Origin: Parasponia andersonii
Lineage: Eukaryota > Streptophyta > Magnoliopsida > Rosales > Cannabaceae
DNA length: 64,000 nucleotides
Assembly (NCBI GenBank): GCA_002914805.1
Contig: JXTB01000084.1
Location: forward strand, 661,849 to 725,848
Direction: 5' to 3'
Shown here: positions 36,004 through 47,978 of the stretch, piece after piece
Layout: each line of letters starts with the position of its first letter
Numbering within the stretch: position 1 is the first letter of the stretch
The notes under the pieces: generated by a model
Databases searched by the model: none
What the model was told of the DNA's origin: nothing
Seen by the model: only the letters and a program-made list of their open reading frames with translations
Made by a program: the position numbers and the translations under genes

Positions 36004-36955
36004 CCAATATTGTTTCATAATTGTGTTTAGATACTCTCTAGTAGGATTGTGCATAATTATTTTTGAAAAGACAAAACTGGTTTTTCTCTTAAAATTAACC
36101 AATGAAAAATAATGAAAAGTAGATGTTGTATGCTAATTGGATTGAATTAGAACTAGTTGTCTAAAATTGGATGAACAATTAATGATACGGAGGTATGGAT
36201 TACCCAAAATGCTTAACACTATATACCGACCAAACAATTTGTAGGGTAAGAGGGGAATTAGATTGTTTGTTTAGTCCTATGTTTGTAGTATGAAGAATAG
36301 CAGGACAACTTAACGAGGGAATTAATTAATACATGCGACCATTATAACTCATTTGTAAGGTGAGTTAAAATAGTCTTATCTTTTCTTGTTTCATGTCCCC
36401 GTAAATATATGGGCTTTACATTTTTACTTTTTGCCCCTTTTCTCCTTAATTTTGACATGTACATGGGTCTCATATTTTTTTTATTATTTTTAATAACACA
36501 TTTCCTAAATAATGTCGGTCCTATATAATATTTACTCAATTTTTAGGAAAAATTTCATAAATACCTGCTTTCAAAATCATATTTCTATAAATACCAGTTT
36601 TTAGAAAATATAGACCACTATTTTACACATAGAATGTACACTGTAGTATATATTTCATGAATAAGAATTATACTAAAAGTTGGTACCCTTTTAAACTATA
36701 TACCATTGATCAAAGTTATAATAAAAAATATAAGTCATGGTAAACATTTACATTTTAAATGCATTCTATTCATATTTTACACATATGGACCACTTATATT
36801 TTGCATATAAAATGCGGACTATAAAACAAATATTTTTAAAAAAAATTAAAAACAAATATTTATAAAAATAAGTTTTAAAAATGAGTATTTCTCCTTTTTT
36901 TTAATGCAGTCTCATCTTTTTGTCTCATGTTACACCAAACAAGTATTAATATTAA
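36004..36955 (+). repeat. Host flank, first copy of the duplicated segment end
   Basis: About 950 bp of host DNA right of the gypsy TSD. They reappear at 41617-42554 with scattered substitutions and a small indel (an extra GTAGGGTAAGAGGGG-containing stretch here). A MITE lies inside. At about 36955 the sequence jumps straight into gypsy gag, which is the duplication junction. No gene is seen. Confidence 0.85.
36545..36895 (+). mobile_element. MITE with about 50-bp inverted ends
   Basis: The left end AGGAAAAATTTCATAAATAC pairs with the right end (reverse complement AGGAGAAATACTCATTTTTA). Both continue into a TTTCTATAAATA(C/T)-like block and a GTTTTTA tract. It is non-coding and its twin lies at 42133-42484. 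I could not fix a target duplication in the A/T-rich flanks. Confidence 0.6.
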
Positions 36956-39900
36956 CAACAATTATGAACGACAGAGATATAACGAACTTGATCCTCTTGG
37001 AAATTTTAGACGGCATCAAAATCAACTTTTTTAAGGTGAAGATTCTAGTGAAGACGGTGAAGAATCAGCCACACTCGAAAAAAAATCAAGGACCTTGGTA
37101 AAATGACTACTCCATGAAGATCGAGATTCCTCAATTTAATAGTCTATTCATAATTGTAGAATTCCTTAATTGGCTGGCTGAAGGAGAAAAATTCTTTGAT
37201 TACTGGGGTACTCCAGAACACATGAAAGTCAAATTGGTAGCTTATCGACTCAAAAGAAGTACATTAGCTTGGTGGGATCAATTACAAGCGACACGTATTC
37301 GGCAAGAGAGAAACAAAGTTCACATTTAGTGGCGGATGAAACAATTGATGATCGAGCACTTCTTACCTCCAAATTACGAACAAGCACTTTTTAGTCGATA
37401 TCAACATTACCGACAAACATTCCAGACAGTACAAGAATACATAACTGAGTTTCATAAACTAGCTCCCTAAGTGGATATTCGTAAATTCAAAAGTCAAAAG
37501 ATTTCTAGATTCATTAACAGACTTCATGCAAACATATAAGATGAGGTATTCAAAAAATCTCATAATACTTTGTCTAGTACAATTCAACTCGCTTTGAAAA
37601 TTGAAACTCAGCTCAACAAAAGGCCACATCATAATTCAATAATTTCTCAATCCTCTATACAATCACAAAGATATGATTTGAGTAAAGGGAAGGCCATAGC
37701 AAAACCACATGATGTAGCAGTAAGAGCAACTCTTTCTTATAACCAACCAACTGCTCGACCGCAAGGGAAAATAACCAACAACAACACTAACAACCCTTAT
37801 GCAGTCCCGATAGATAATAAATATTATAGTTGTGGACAAACAAGCCGCTATTCAAATCAATGTCATCAGAACAGTCCCGTTAATCTAACCACACATAATG
37901 ACGACGTCGAAGGAAACAAGACGTATTTCGAGAATAAAAAGTACATAGATGAAGTTGAACATGAGGAAGTCATTTATAGAGATGAAGGTATTTCCTTGGT
38001 TATAAGACGATTGATATATACACCAAAGAAGGAAAAAGACATATAACAAAGCAACATCTTCAAGACTTGTTGTACGGTTGAACAACAAGTGTGTGATCTT
38101 ATCATTGATAGTAGGAGTAGTGTGAACATAGTATCCAAGACTATGGTAGACAAGTTATAACTACCAACCTAACCAAATACTACCTTGTATCGTATTGGCT
38201 AGATCAAGGACGTCGGTAAAATAAAGGTGACACAACAATGTCGAGTACTTTTCTCCATCGGTAAATATAAAGATGAGGTATTATGTGATGTTGTTGATAT
38301 GGATGTTGGTCATATGTTGCTTAGTCGACCGTGGTAATTTGATTTAAACACTATGTATAGTGACAAAGCTAACACATACAGCTTCTATAAAGACAATATG
38401 AAGATTACTCTAGCTTCTATGAAGCTATAAAATAACCAAACAACCTCTACTAGGACCAACCTTCTTTTTATACCTAAAGAAGTATATACTCTTACCAATA
38501 TTCCTATGCAAGTTCAAACATTATTGTATGAATTTGAAGATATCGTTCCTGAGGAGTTACATACTGGCTTACCACCCTTACAAAATATTCAACACCAGAT
38601 TGATTTTGTTCTTGGAGCAAGTTTACTAAGTTTACCGCACTACTGCATGAGTTATAAGGAGTATGAGATCCTACAAACACAAGTTCAAGACCTCCTCAAC
38701 AAAAGGATTATTAGAGAAAGTATGAGCCCCTGGTTATGCCTATACTCTTAAAACTGAAGAAAGACGAAAGTTGGAGGATGTGCGTTAATAGTCAGGCCAT
38801 TAATAAGATTACAATATGATATCGATTTCCTATCCCACGATTGGATGACATGCTTGATAGATTGGGAGGATCAAAACTCTTTTCCAAGAAAGATTTGCAG
38901 AGCAGATACCATTATATTCGTATTCATCCTGGAGATGAACAGATGACTGCATTTAAAATATATGAAGGATTATACGAGTGATTAGTTATATCGTTCGGTC
39001 TATCCAATGCCCCGAGTACTTTCATGAAGTTAATGAATCAAGTATTCTAACCCTTTATTGGAAGATTTGTCATCGTTTATTTTGATGACATTTTGGTCTA
39101 TAGTCAGAATGAGAAAGAACGTTTACAACACTTGACCGAAATTTTTAATACACTCTGTAAGAATTAGTTGTATGTTAATCTTAGAAAATGTAGCTTCATG
39201 ACTGACAACTTAGTCTTCTTAGGCTTTGTTATAAGTTCTAACGGAATCAAAGTCGATCAAGATAAGGTAAAGACTATCCGAGATTGGCTAATACCGAAGA
39301 CCATTACAGAAGTTCAAAGTTTTTATGGTCTTACGACGTTTTATAGACGATTTGTGAGAAACTTTAGTACTATAGCTACACCACTCACTGACTGTTTGAA
39401 GCAAAAGTAATTACTTTGGACAGAAGAAGGGGAATAGAATTTTGTTGTCTTGAAGGAAAAACTCACAAATGCACCCGTCCTTGTACTCCCTAACTTTGAC
39501 AAGATTTTCGAAGTCAACTGTGATACTTCTGGCATAGGTGTTTGAGCCGATCTATCTAAAGATATGAAGTCGATAGCTTTCTTTAGTGAAAAGCTCAGCG
39601 AAGCCACAAAGAAGTGATCAATGTAAGAACAAGAATTATATGTGGTTGTTCGTACATTACAACAATAGGAGCCGTATCTAGTGCATAAAGAATTCATCCT
39701 CAATACGGATCATCAAGCTCTTAAGTACCTCAACAACTCTTCCAGACCAAATTGAATGCACGCTCAATAGATTGCCTACATCCAGAAGTTTACCTTCTCT
39801 CTTAAGCATAAGTCAGGACAATTAAACAAGGTTGCTAATGCATTGAGCTGCTGAGTTATATTACTGACTGCTGTTTAAAATGAAATAATCGGTTTTGATT

Positions 39901-41161
39901 ATTTGAAAGACTTATACGCTGAAGATGAAGATTTTAAGAAAGAATGGGAGAAGTACATTAGTGAAGTTGCAAATAAACATCAAATATATGATGATTTTCT
40001 ATTCTTTGAAAACTATTTATGTATTCCACGAGGAACTCTCAGAAAACATATCATTCAAGAGTTACACGCAGAAGGGTTAGGAGGACACATGAGGCAAGGC
40101 AAAATTATTTCATTAGTAGAGGCTCGATACTTTTAGCCACATCTTAAGCATGATGTCGAAAAATTTTTCTATGTGTTGTTATATATGCCAGACTGCAAAG
40201 GGACAAGCTTAAAACATTGGATTGTACATGCCACTTCCTATTCCTGATGCTCTTTAGGAAGATTTGTCCATAGATTTCATCTTGGGACTACTGAGAACAC
40301 GAAAAAGTTTGGATTCTATCTTTGTTGTGGTAGATCATTTTTCAAAGATGACTTATTTTATTCCCTGCAAGAAAACTTCAGATGCTACTTATATTACTCA
40401 ATTGTTCTTTCAAAAGATTGCTCGTCTGTATGGGTTACCAATGACAATAGTCTCTGATCGCGATAATAAATTTCTCAGTCATTTTTGGCGTACTTTGTGA
40501 ATGAAACTTGATAGCTACCACCTTACAATTTAGTAGTACTTGTCATCTTCAAACAGATGGGCAAACGGAAGTTACTAATCGCACACTAGACAATATTTTA
40601 TGGTGCTTGATCAAAGAAAGTCCTAGACAATGGGAGAATGTCCTACTGCAAGCTAAATTTGCTTACAATAACGTACCAAATCATTCCAATAATAAATCTC
40701 CATTTAAAATTATTTATGTTCGTTCTCTGTTGCATACTCTCGACTTGGTACCTTTACCAAAACTTCCAGGGATGAGCATTATTGCTAATCATTTGATTAA
40801 TAAGGCGATCCACATCCATGAATAAGTGAAAAGAAAGTTAAAAGACTCTACTGCAAAATACAAGACTAATACTGACAAGTACAGAAATTCAAAACTTTCA
40901 AAGAGAGTGATTTTATAATAGTTCATTTATGTAAAGAAAGACTTTCAGCAAGAAAATACAATAAACTTAAGCAAAAAAAAAAAATTGGTCCATTTCGCAT
41001 CATTTAAAAAATTAATAATAATGCATATGTCATTGATCTACTAGAAAGTTACATAATTTCTAAGATCTTCAATATTCAAGATCTGTATAAGCACCATAGA
41101 CCAGAAGTCATACCATGAGCAACTCGAGGACAAGTTATTTTTTTTTCAGGTGGGAGAGAAC
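36956..41161 (+). pseudogene. Second copy of gypsy gag-pol (tandem duplicate, no 5' LTR)
   Basis: It begins abruptly within gag at the equivalent of 23062 and runs through gag, protease, RT (YFDD at 39078-39089), RNase H and integrase to the 3' LTR. It lacks the copia insertion. Differences from the first copy include a damaged zinc knuckle (first Cys to Tyr and the His to Arg in YYSCGQTSRYSNQC), a protease Gly to Arg change (DSRSS, about 38107-38121), and its own set of stops. Some stops of the first copy are absent, for example the one in LAWWDQLQA near 37270. Segments at 37114-37329, 37570-38046, 39168-39410, 39903-40136, 40264-40500 and 40508-40825 stay open. It is not functional. Confidence 0.88.
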
Positions 41162-41616
41162 TGATGCAGCAGCCCACAAAATGACCCAAAGCCAAGGCCC
41201 AAAATTCCAAAACCCAATCTAATGAACATTTCATTGGTTGGTAGAATGCTTTTGTGTGTTAGGTATTTTAGACTTATTTATTTGAAATGTGTTAAGTTAT
41301 TTAGCTTGTTTATTTGAAGTGTGTTGGGTGAATAATTTATTTATTTGAAGTATGTTAGGTGAACAACTTATTTATTTAATTGTATTTGGTTGGTAGGTGC
41401 TAGATGCATGGCTGTAAGTTTTTTAGAATTATTTTATTGGGTAGTTTAGATTAATCTTAAATTTGTATAAATAGCCTTCATTGACAAGAGTTGTAATCAT
41501 CCAATCTTTAATCACATCTTAATTTTTTTTTCTAAATTTTCTTTGAAAATTTTACTTATTTATATTCTCGTTGTGAAAACGCAAGTTAGAGTGAAATCTA
41601 GTAATTCGCTGCATCA
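41162..41616 (+). repeat. Duplicated 3' LTR of the gypsy element
   Basis: 455 bp, begins TGATGCAGCAGCCCA and is followed by CCAAT exactly as the copy at 35549-36003 is. The repeated flank shows that it is a copy by duplication. Confidence 0.9.
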
Positions 41617-42554
41617 CCAATGTTGTTTCATGATTGTGTTTAGATACTCTCTCTCTAGTAGGGTTGTGCATAATTATTTTTGAAAATGACGAAACTGGTT
41701 TTTCTCTTAAAATTAACCAATGAAAAATAATGAAAAGTAGATTCTGTATGCTAATTGGATTGAGTTAGAACTAGTTGTCTAAAATTGGATGAACAATTAA
41801 TGATATGGAGTTATGGGTTACCCAAAATGCTTAACACTATATACCGACGAAACAATGTTTGTTTAGTCCTATGTTTGTAGTATGAAGAATAGGAGGACAA
41901 CTTAACGAGGGAATTAATTAATACATGCGACCATTATAACTCATTTGTAAGGTTAGTTAAAATATGCTTATCTTTTCTGGTTTCATTTCCCCGTAAATAT
42001 ACGGGTTTTACGTTTTACTTTTTGCCCCTTTTCTCCTTAATTTTCTAATAAGTACATGGGTCTCATATATATTTTTTTTAATAACACATTTACTAAATAA
42101 TGTAGGTCCTATATAATATTTACTCAATTTTTAGGAAAAATTTCATAAATGCCTGCTTTCAAAATCATATTTCTGTAAATACCAATTTTTAAAAAATTTA
42201 GACCACTATTTTACACATAAAATATACACTTGTGGTATACATTTCATGAATAAAAATTATACTAAAAATTGATACACATTTAAACGGTATATCATAGATC
42301 AAATTTATAATAAAAAATATAACGTGATAAACATTTACTTTTTAAATTTATTCCATACATATTTTATGCATATGGATCAGTTATATTTTGCATATAAAAT
42401 ACCGACTATAAAACGAATTTTTTTAAAAGCAAAATTAAAAATAGATATTTATGAAAATAAGTTTTAAAAATGAGTATTTCTCCCTTTTTTTTTTTTTTTA
42501 ATAAGTAGTCTCATCTTTTTGTCTCATGTTAAACGAAATAAGTATTAATATTAA
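41617..42554 (+). repeat. Host flank, second copy
   Basis: It matches 36004-36955 throughout, including the MITE (42133-42484 here). The T-run at about 42485-42500 is longer. Unique sequence starts at 42555. Confidence 0.85.
42133..42484 (+). mobile_element. MITE, duplicated copy of 36545-36895
   Basis: Same ends and order as the 36.5-kb copy, carried along by the tandem duplication rather than by transposition. Confidence 0.6.
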
Positions 42555-43120
42555 GTTCATTCCAATCCTAAGAATCCAATCCTAAGCAATAGTGGAATCC
42601 ATATATACAATCCTACCTACCAAAATGTATACATACGCGTAAATACCATAATTAAGTGCTTTTTTAACATTTTCCTAATTTGCAATTAGTTCGATAACTT
42701 GGATTGAAATGATGCCAAAGCTTACTCAATAAAGTTTATAAATATTCCCGAGTAGTAAAGGACCGATTGAAATACCGTTGGTTTTTTTTTCTTTTTCTTT
42801 TTTTTTTCTTCCTTTTCTTCGCTCAGATTAAGTCGTTGAGATTGAAATTGAGGATGAGAATCGTATAATATATGTATATACATATTACTCATTGAACGAA
42901 AAAAAAAAATAATAATAAATTCAAAGTGCACAGTTAAATGCCAATTATTCAAATGAAAATGAACTACCGAAGAGTTCGAGGACTGAAGTGAAGTGGAAGC
43001 CAACCCATGCTGTTCTCCAGACTCCACTTCCAATAAAACTGTCAGACTAGTCCTTCAATCTTCACCACATATCCTCTGATCCGTAGAGATATACCAACTT
43101 GATCATCACCTCCTCCTGCT
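42555..43120. other. 3' flank of the RING gene, no gene
   Basis: About 565 bp with T-rich and A-rich runs and a TATGTATATACATA-type palindromic stretch near 42870. A minus-strand 103-codon frame (42722-43033) is low-complexity, Lys- and Ser-rich, and is not called. The RING gene's 3' UTR should lie here. Confidence 0.5.
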
Positions 43121-43876
43121 TTATACACTCCAAATCCTCTTCATAGACATCACCCGATAGCCCGGCGACTTGGCCCGATCCCTTACGGGTGAACTTGAAC
43201 CCATTTCGCTCCTAGAAACCTCCATAGCCGCCAGACCCACCAGATCAACCGGTTTATCTCTAAGGCACCACTCCGGCCGAAAACCACCCACCGGAGAAGA
43301 TTCCAAGCAACCCGTTTCTACTCCAAACGCGCCACCGTCTCCAGACCCCGAATCCGATTCACGCGGCAACTCATTGATCACCGTTATAACGACTTCCGCG
43401 GAAGTCTCGGGCGGCCCATGGGCCGCAATATCGGGCCGGACCGGGGCCCGGCAGAGGGGGCAGTTGGAGTGGGACCCGAACCAAGCGTCGATGCAGTCCA
43501 CGTGGAAGGCGTGGTTGCAGTTGGGCAAGACTCGGCATCGGTCTTGGTCTTCGAACTCGGATAAGCACACGGCGCATTCTAGCAACGTGCCGTGGTGGTT
43601 GGTGACGGAGGAGTAGACGAAGGTGGGAAGCGTTTTGAGGATGGAAAGGTCTAAGCCTTGGGGTGAGACGACGGCGTTTGTGTTAGCTTGGGGAGTAGCA
43701 TTATCTGGACGACGGCGCGGACGACGTCGTTGCGGGCGGTTGGAAAACCAGCGAGCGTAGCTGTGGAAGAAGACGACGACGCATACCACGGTGAAGAGAA
43801 TGATTACTGAGCAGAGCATTATCTTGCCGTTTAGGGCGTAGTTGGCTGGTGTAGACTTGTCGTTTATGTTGTCCAT
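43121..43876 (-). CDS. ATL-type RING-H2 E3 ubiquitin ligase
   Basis: Intronless 251-residue membrane protein, as in the ATL family, which transfers ubiquitin from E2 enzymes to unknown targets. A single transmembrane segment lies at about 20-38 ([18 protein letters not shown]), followed by a basic stretch with an RRRPRRRP run at 50-57. The GLD-like motif [15 protein letters not shown] is at 74-88. The RING-H2 finger has all eight ligands: Cys101, Cys104, Cys120, His122, His125, Cys128, Cys139 and Cys142. Spacing is CX2CX15CXHX2HX2CX10CX2C, with the diagnostic Pro118 and Trp132. The C-terminal half is acidic, then Ser-rich, and ends MSMKRIWSV. The ATG follows a (CT)n-containing leader. Family placement is firm; the specific member is not identified. 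Confidence 0.94.
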   Translation of the reverse strand: MDNINDKSTPANYALNGKIMLCSVIILFTVVCVVVFFHSYARWFSNRPQRRRPRRRPDNATPQANTNAVVSPQGLDLSILKTLPTFVYSSVTNHHGTLLECAVCLSEFEDQDRCRVLPNCNHAFHVDCIDAWFGSHSNCPLCRAPVRPDIAAHGPPETSAEVVITVINELPRESDSGSGDGGAFGVETGCLESSPVGGFRPEWCLRDKPVDLVGLAAMEVSRSEMGSSSPVRDRAKSPGYRVMSMKRIWSV

Positions 43877-43879
43877 TTG

Positions 43880-43906
43880 GAGAGAGAGAGAGAGAGAGAG
43901 AGAGAA
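43880..43906. repeat. (GA)n microsatellite in the RING gene 5' leader
   Basis: A GA run (CT on the coding strand) starts four bases upstream of the ATG. CT-rich leaders are common in plant genes, so its length polymorphism could affect translation; that is inference. Confidence 0.9.
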
Positions 43907-43967
43907 GGATATTATTGTATTGATGGGTGGGGTGGGTTTAGATAGAGAGGCGGGAAAGTGGGGGTTG

Positions 43968-43980
43968 TATTTATATATAG
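43968..43980 (-). promoter_or_regulatory. TATA box of the RING gene
   Basis: On the minus strand, CTATATATAAATA lies about 95 bp before the ATG. It is the only strong TATA box close upstream. A second GA-rich tract (44019-44035) lies further upstream. Confidence 0.65.
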
Positions 43981-46900
43981 AGGGAATGGTGTATAGAGAG
44001 GTTGGGGGGATAGGGGGGAGAGAGAGAGAGGAGGAAGGTTCCTATGTGCGTAGTTGACGGGTTTATCAGTATTCTGACTTTGCTTTTTCAGGACTTGGCT
44101 TGTAGTATGCTTAATGCTTTGTACTTGCTAAAAGAGGAAAATAAGTATAGTCGGAGTGGGTGGGATATAGACATATGGTGTGATATTGAAGCTTTCTGTT
44201 TCATATATTGTCGTTTTATAGTATCTTAATTTTCAAATATATAACTTTGTATGTAGTTGAGAAATATTTTCGAATTAATTACTCTATTAGTTTTTGAACT
44301 ATTGAAAAAATCTTATCCAAAATTTGAGAATTAAATAAAAACTTCTAAATTTTGATCCAAATTGTAAGGATACATCATTAAAGTAATTAACTTTTGAAGG
44401 TGGATAATGTTTAAATTAACTAAAGTGTATTTCGTTTTAATTAGGCTATGCTAGGCTAGCTTTTGATTAACTTAATTTTAGTGGATAATTTATTCAGCCT
44501 ATGAATCTCAGAAATTCACATTACACGCATTGGCAATTTAATATTCTCTTTTTTCTCACGTTAATTTTGTCCATGGTAGTTGGAGAAGACGTACGTCGAG
44601 AGGCTTTATGACCCATTTTTTACATGCGTACGTGGCATTTGTGCGTCACAGAATAGCTGAAGCTTCCGGTGAGCATATTACACCGTCGGTGTCACCACAC
44701 ACCTTGTCTCTTATTCTTACTCGTGTACTTTTATTATTATTATTTACGTGAACAAGTTTATCTAACAATAGGATCATAAAATACTGCTATGTCCATTCAT
44801 TTCTTCAACTATAGGTGAAGTTGGGAACTAGGTTGGAACTTAGAAATGCCAATTCCAAGTGTGTAGGCTGACTATGATCTCAAATTTATCTAAAAAGTAA
44901 TACTTACTTTAGAAAACCGTATCCGGTCATTTCTTTGGCTTTATTCGTTTATTATTAATGCTCATGACAATATTATGTCCTATTTTATGTAGAATGAAAC
45001 TTATCTGACGGAGACCAGCAATGAGTGTAATGAGCATGGAAGCTGAAACCAAAAAGTTACATCAATAAAAAAAAATGGCAAAAAAGGAAGAAGAAAAGAA
45101 GAAGAAGATTAAGAGCTAATGCATGCATATAATAAATCGCTCAATCAAATTAAAGATGACGGGAAAGCTTTTAGCTTAATTCATGGGGATGAGTACGAAA
45201 AAAAAAAAAATTATACAGTGACAGATAATTTCAACTTGTATTCGCTTTTCTTCCCTTCTTTTCCAAATGTTTTTTTAGACTAGTACCGGTTACTTGGGAC
45301 AGTCATTAATTAATAATATATAATAAAAGACGACGACAGAATTGAACCTTTTTTTTGTATACATATGGCCCCGTTTTCTGTGGGCAAAGTGAAAAAAGTT
45401 GACCAAAACAACTGGCCAAGGGGTTACAAATTGGCATCATTTGTCTTGGCAAAATTAACCGTCAAAAGTTGATATGAAGCCAAAGGCCGTGGATATTAAA
45501 TAGTAATTAATCAGCTGGACTGTTCTCGAGATTTGTAAGGAGCATGCTATCAGTCAAATTGTACCTAAGTAGAATCCATTAACTATAAGAAACAGTTCAA
45601 TCAACAGGCTGTAGATCACAAATTTCAATGTTTTTACATTCTAAGAAAAGCTTAGTTAATTATTAATTCAAGACCCTTTTCACCTTTCAAAAAGTGTAAA
45701 ACATTTAATATATACTCATCATGGCCTCATGGTTCATACAAAATTGTTATTATTGATAGAATAGAGCTACATATTTATCTACTTCAAAAAAACAAAAAAA
45801 AAAAAAAAACTACATATTTATCGTTAGTAGTAATCATATACGTTGTTTATTAGCCCAATCACAATTTGTTATACAATGTATAAAAGAAAGTGAGATTAAG
45901 GCTGAGATACACTAATTTTATTTTTAATAAAAAAAGCATCAACATTCATATTTTTAAGTAACATGATATATTCTAGATCACTATTAAATATGCAAAATCA
46001 GCAAATAAAAGCGTTACAAAAGATAAAGGAATCAGAAAATATCTTCCACTTAATTAGTAGCTACCCTGGACCAGTACATTTTAAAGTAGCTACCCCTGGA
46101 CCAGTACATTTTAAATCAGTATAGTTGCCCAACAAGTTGAATCATATAATTCTTTCCAATCTAGAATAATTTATAAGTTCATATCAAAAAGGTCGGAAAA
46201 GGTGCTAAAGGAACATATACAATAGCAACTAGCAGATCCTTCAGCACCCATAACTCGAAGATGCTTTCACATCTCCAGCTTACAAACTTCAGTTGAAACC
46301 TTGGGTGGGTTGTGCCTGTTTTGTGGCTTTGGGGGCAGGGATCGTTTAATTGCCAATTATATTAGTCAGTCTTTTTTGGTTGTGGATAAGATTCATACTT
46401 ACATGGTGTAAAGGATCGAACATCAAATTCTTTGCCATTAAAAGATATCTTGGTATTGTACGGAGTTGGCAGATTATCATCATAAATAATTAGTTAACGA
46501 ATGCCGAACACTCTTCTTCCCTTTTGATGGGATATAAAGAAGGCGAAGCTATACTAAAATGCTGTAGTAATTGACTTATTGTTAGTGAATGTCGCAAAAT
46601 TTATCTATAAAATGAATAAAACTTGATATTTAGAATAAAGAACTCAAGTTTCATACATGAGTACTTAATTTAGGATAAAATATTATGAAGGTCATGCTTG
46701 TAAGAAGAATAGAAGATAGGAAACAACAAGAGTAATACATACACAGCTTGACACCGGCGGAGCCAGGTTAGGACCCTTAAACTATAATTTAATTTAATTT
46801 TTTAATGTAGACTTAATTAGACATCTAGATATGCCCCCTAAAATATTTAAATTTACCGGTGCTGCTCCTCTAAAAATTAAAATTTTGTTTATAAATATGA

Positions 46901-47298
46901 CCACCTCAATTTAATCTTTAAATTTAAACATGATTTGCGCAAAAATCTTAATGACTATGTTGGCTAACCCAAAAATCCATATTTACAAAGGGAAAAGGAC
47001 ATATATGGATAGGAGTCATTTGAGTCAAAATGACTATTTTGTAATTTTATTTCTTTTTCAAAAGGACAAAAATGTCATAAATGACGGGCCATAAAACTTT
47101 TGACCCCCGGTCAGCAAATTTATGAAATTATTAAAAATGTCATTTTAAAAAATAAAATTGAAAAAAAAAAGTCATTTTGGCCCAAAACAATCTTAGTTAC
47201 CCTCATTTCCCTGTGAGGATATTTTTTATATAGTAAAATTTCAAAAAAAAAAAAAAAAAAAAAAGGGGATGGGGAACCTAGGAATTAAATTTTTTTTT
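43981..47298. other. Upstream region of the RING gene and intergenic DNA
   Basis: No gene is supported. Short frames at 43842-44057 and 44044-44229 overlap the promoter and are not called. Around 46745 the phrase GGCGGAGCCAGGTTAGGACC resembles the end of a common plant repeat. Poly-A and poly-T runs abound. Confidence 0.5.
46057..46115. repeat. Direct tandem duplication of 29-30 bp
   Basis: Two copies of GTAGCTACC(C)CTGGACCAG followed by TACATTTTAAA (46057-46085 and 46086-46115) differ by one C. The near-identity suggests a recent slippage event. Confidence 0.85.
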
Positions 47299-47572
47299 TT
47301 GAAAAATCTCATATTTATTTAAAAAAATATCACTTTAAAACTATTTAGAAAAATATCACTTTTTACCAATTAATAAAGTGCTTGGTTAATTGTTCAATTT
47401 ACTTGAAACAACCAAATTAGTTACTTAAGTAGCCTAACTGTTACCTCGATAAGTTTTGAAAAATACCAATTTTTGAAGCAAAACTAGCATTTTCTAGATC
47501 ATTTGACAGTGATAATTTTCAAAATAAATTTGAAAAATGATAAGTTTTTAAATAAATCTGAGATTTTTCAAA
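47299..47572. mobile_element. MITE with about 39-bp terminal inverted repeats
   Basis: The left end TTGAAAAATCTCATATTTAT and the right end (reverse complement TTGAAAAATCTCAGATTTAT) match over about 39 bp with few mismatches. The interior is non-coding, with AAAAATATCACTTT and repeated TTACTT-type words. Poly-T and poly-A ends hide the target duplication. Related copies lie at about 20333-20646 and 49221-50058. Confidence 0.7.
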
Positions 47573-47978
47573 AAAAAAAAACAGCCCATTCGAGATTTTA
47601 TTTTATTTTTTTCATTTTTCCAACATTGGGTATGAACTTTTGTAAGAAGCCCTTCCCTATTCGCACTTAAAAATTATGGTTTTAACGAATAGTGGACATT
47701 AGAAACAAATCCCATCTGTTTCAAGGCTTCTTGTCCAAATGGCTTTATATTTAAGATTAAGAAATGACTTTTTGATAAACATTATTTAAAAAGTGACTGC
47801 ATTCATAAAATTTTTTACAAAGGTCAAATTAATCAAAAAAGGCTAAAGTAAATCAGTTTTTGAATATTTATATCAATCTATTAATTTACTAAAAAATTAT
47901 ATATTGACAAACTTATAATAAAATTTTCAAACTAATACACAATAATTGATATATGAAATTAATACACTACTAAAAAAA
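47573..47978. other. AT-rich DNA, no gene
   Basis: It includes phrases (ATTAATTTAC, then TATATATTGA) that recur at about 48890-48930, so it is probably part of another repeat. Nothing coding is seen. Confidence 0.4.

Larger units (their letters stand above)
36956..42554 (+). repeat. Tandem segmental duplication, second copy (about 5.6 kb)
   Basis: The unit comprises gypsy from within gag (about 23062 in copy 1), its 3' LTR and about 940 bp of host flank. Copy 1 without the 8323-bp copia insertion and extra TSD is about 5.57 kb; copy 2 is 5.6 kb. Both copies end at the same point, AAGTATTAATATTAA (36941-36955 and 42540-42554), after which copy 1 enters gag and copy 2 enters unique DNA. This arrangement arises by unequal exchange or replication-based duplication, not by a second transposition. 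Confidence 0.88.

Noticed and set aside
36956..41616. Second independent gypsy insertion
   Set aside because: It has no 5' LTR, starts mid-gag, and shares the host flank and the CCAAT site with the first copy, which fits duplication instead.
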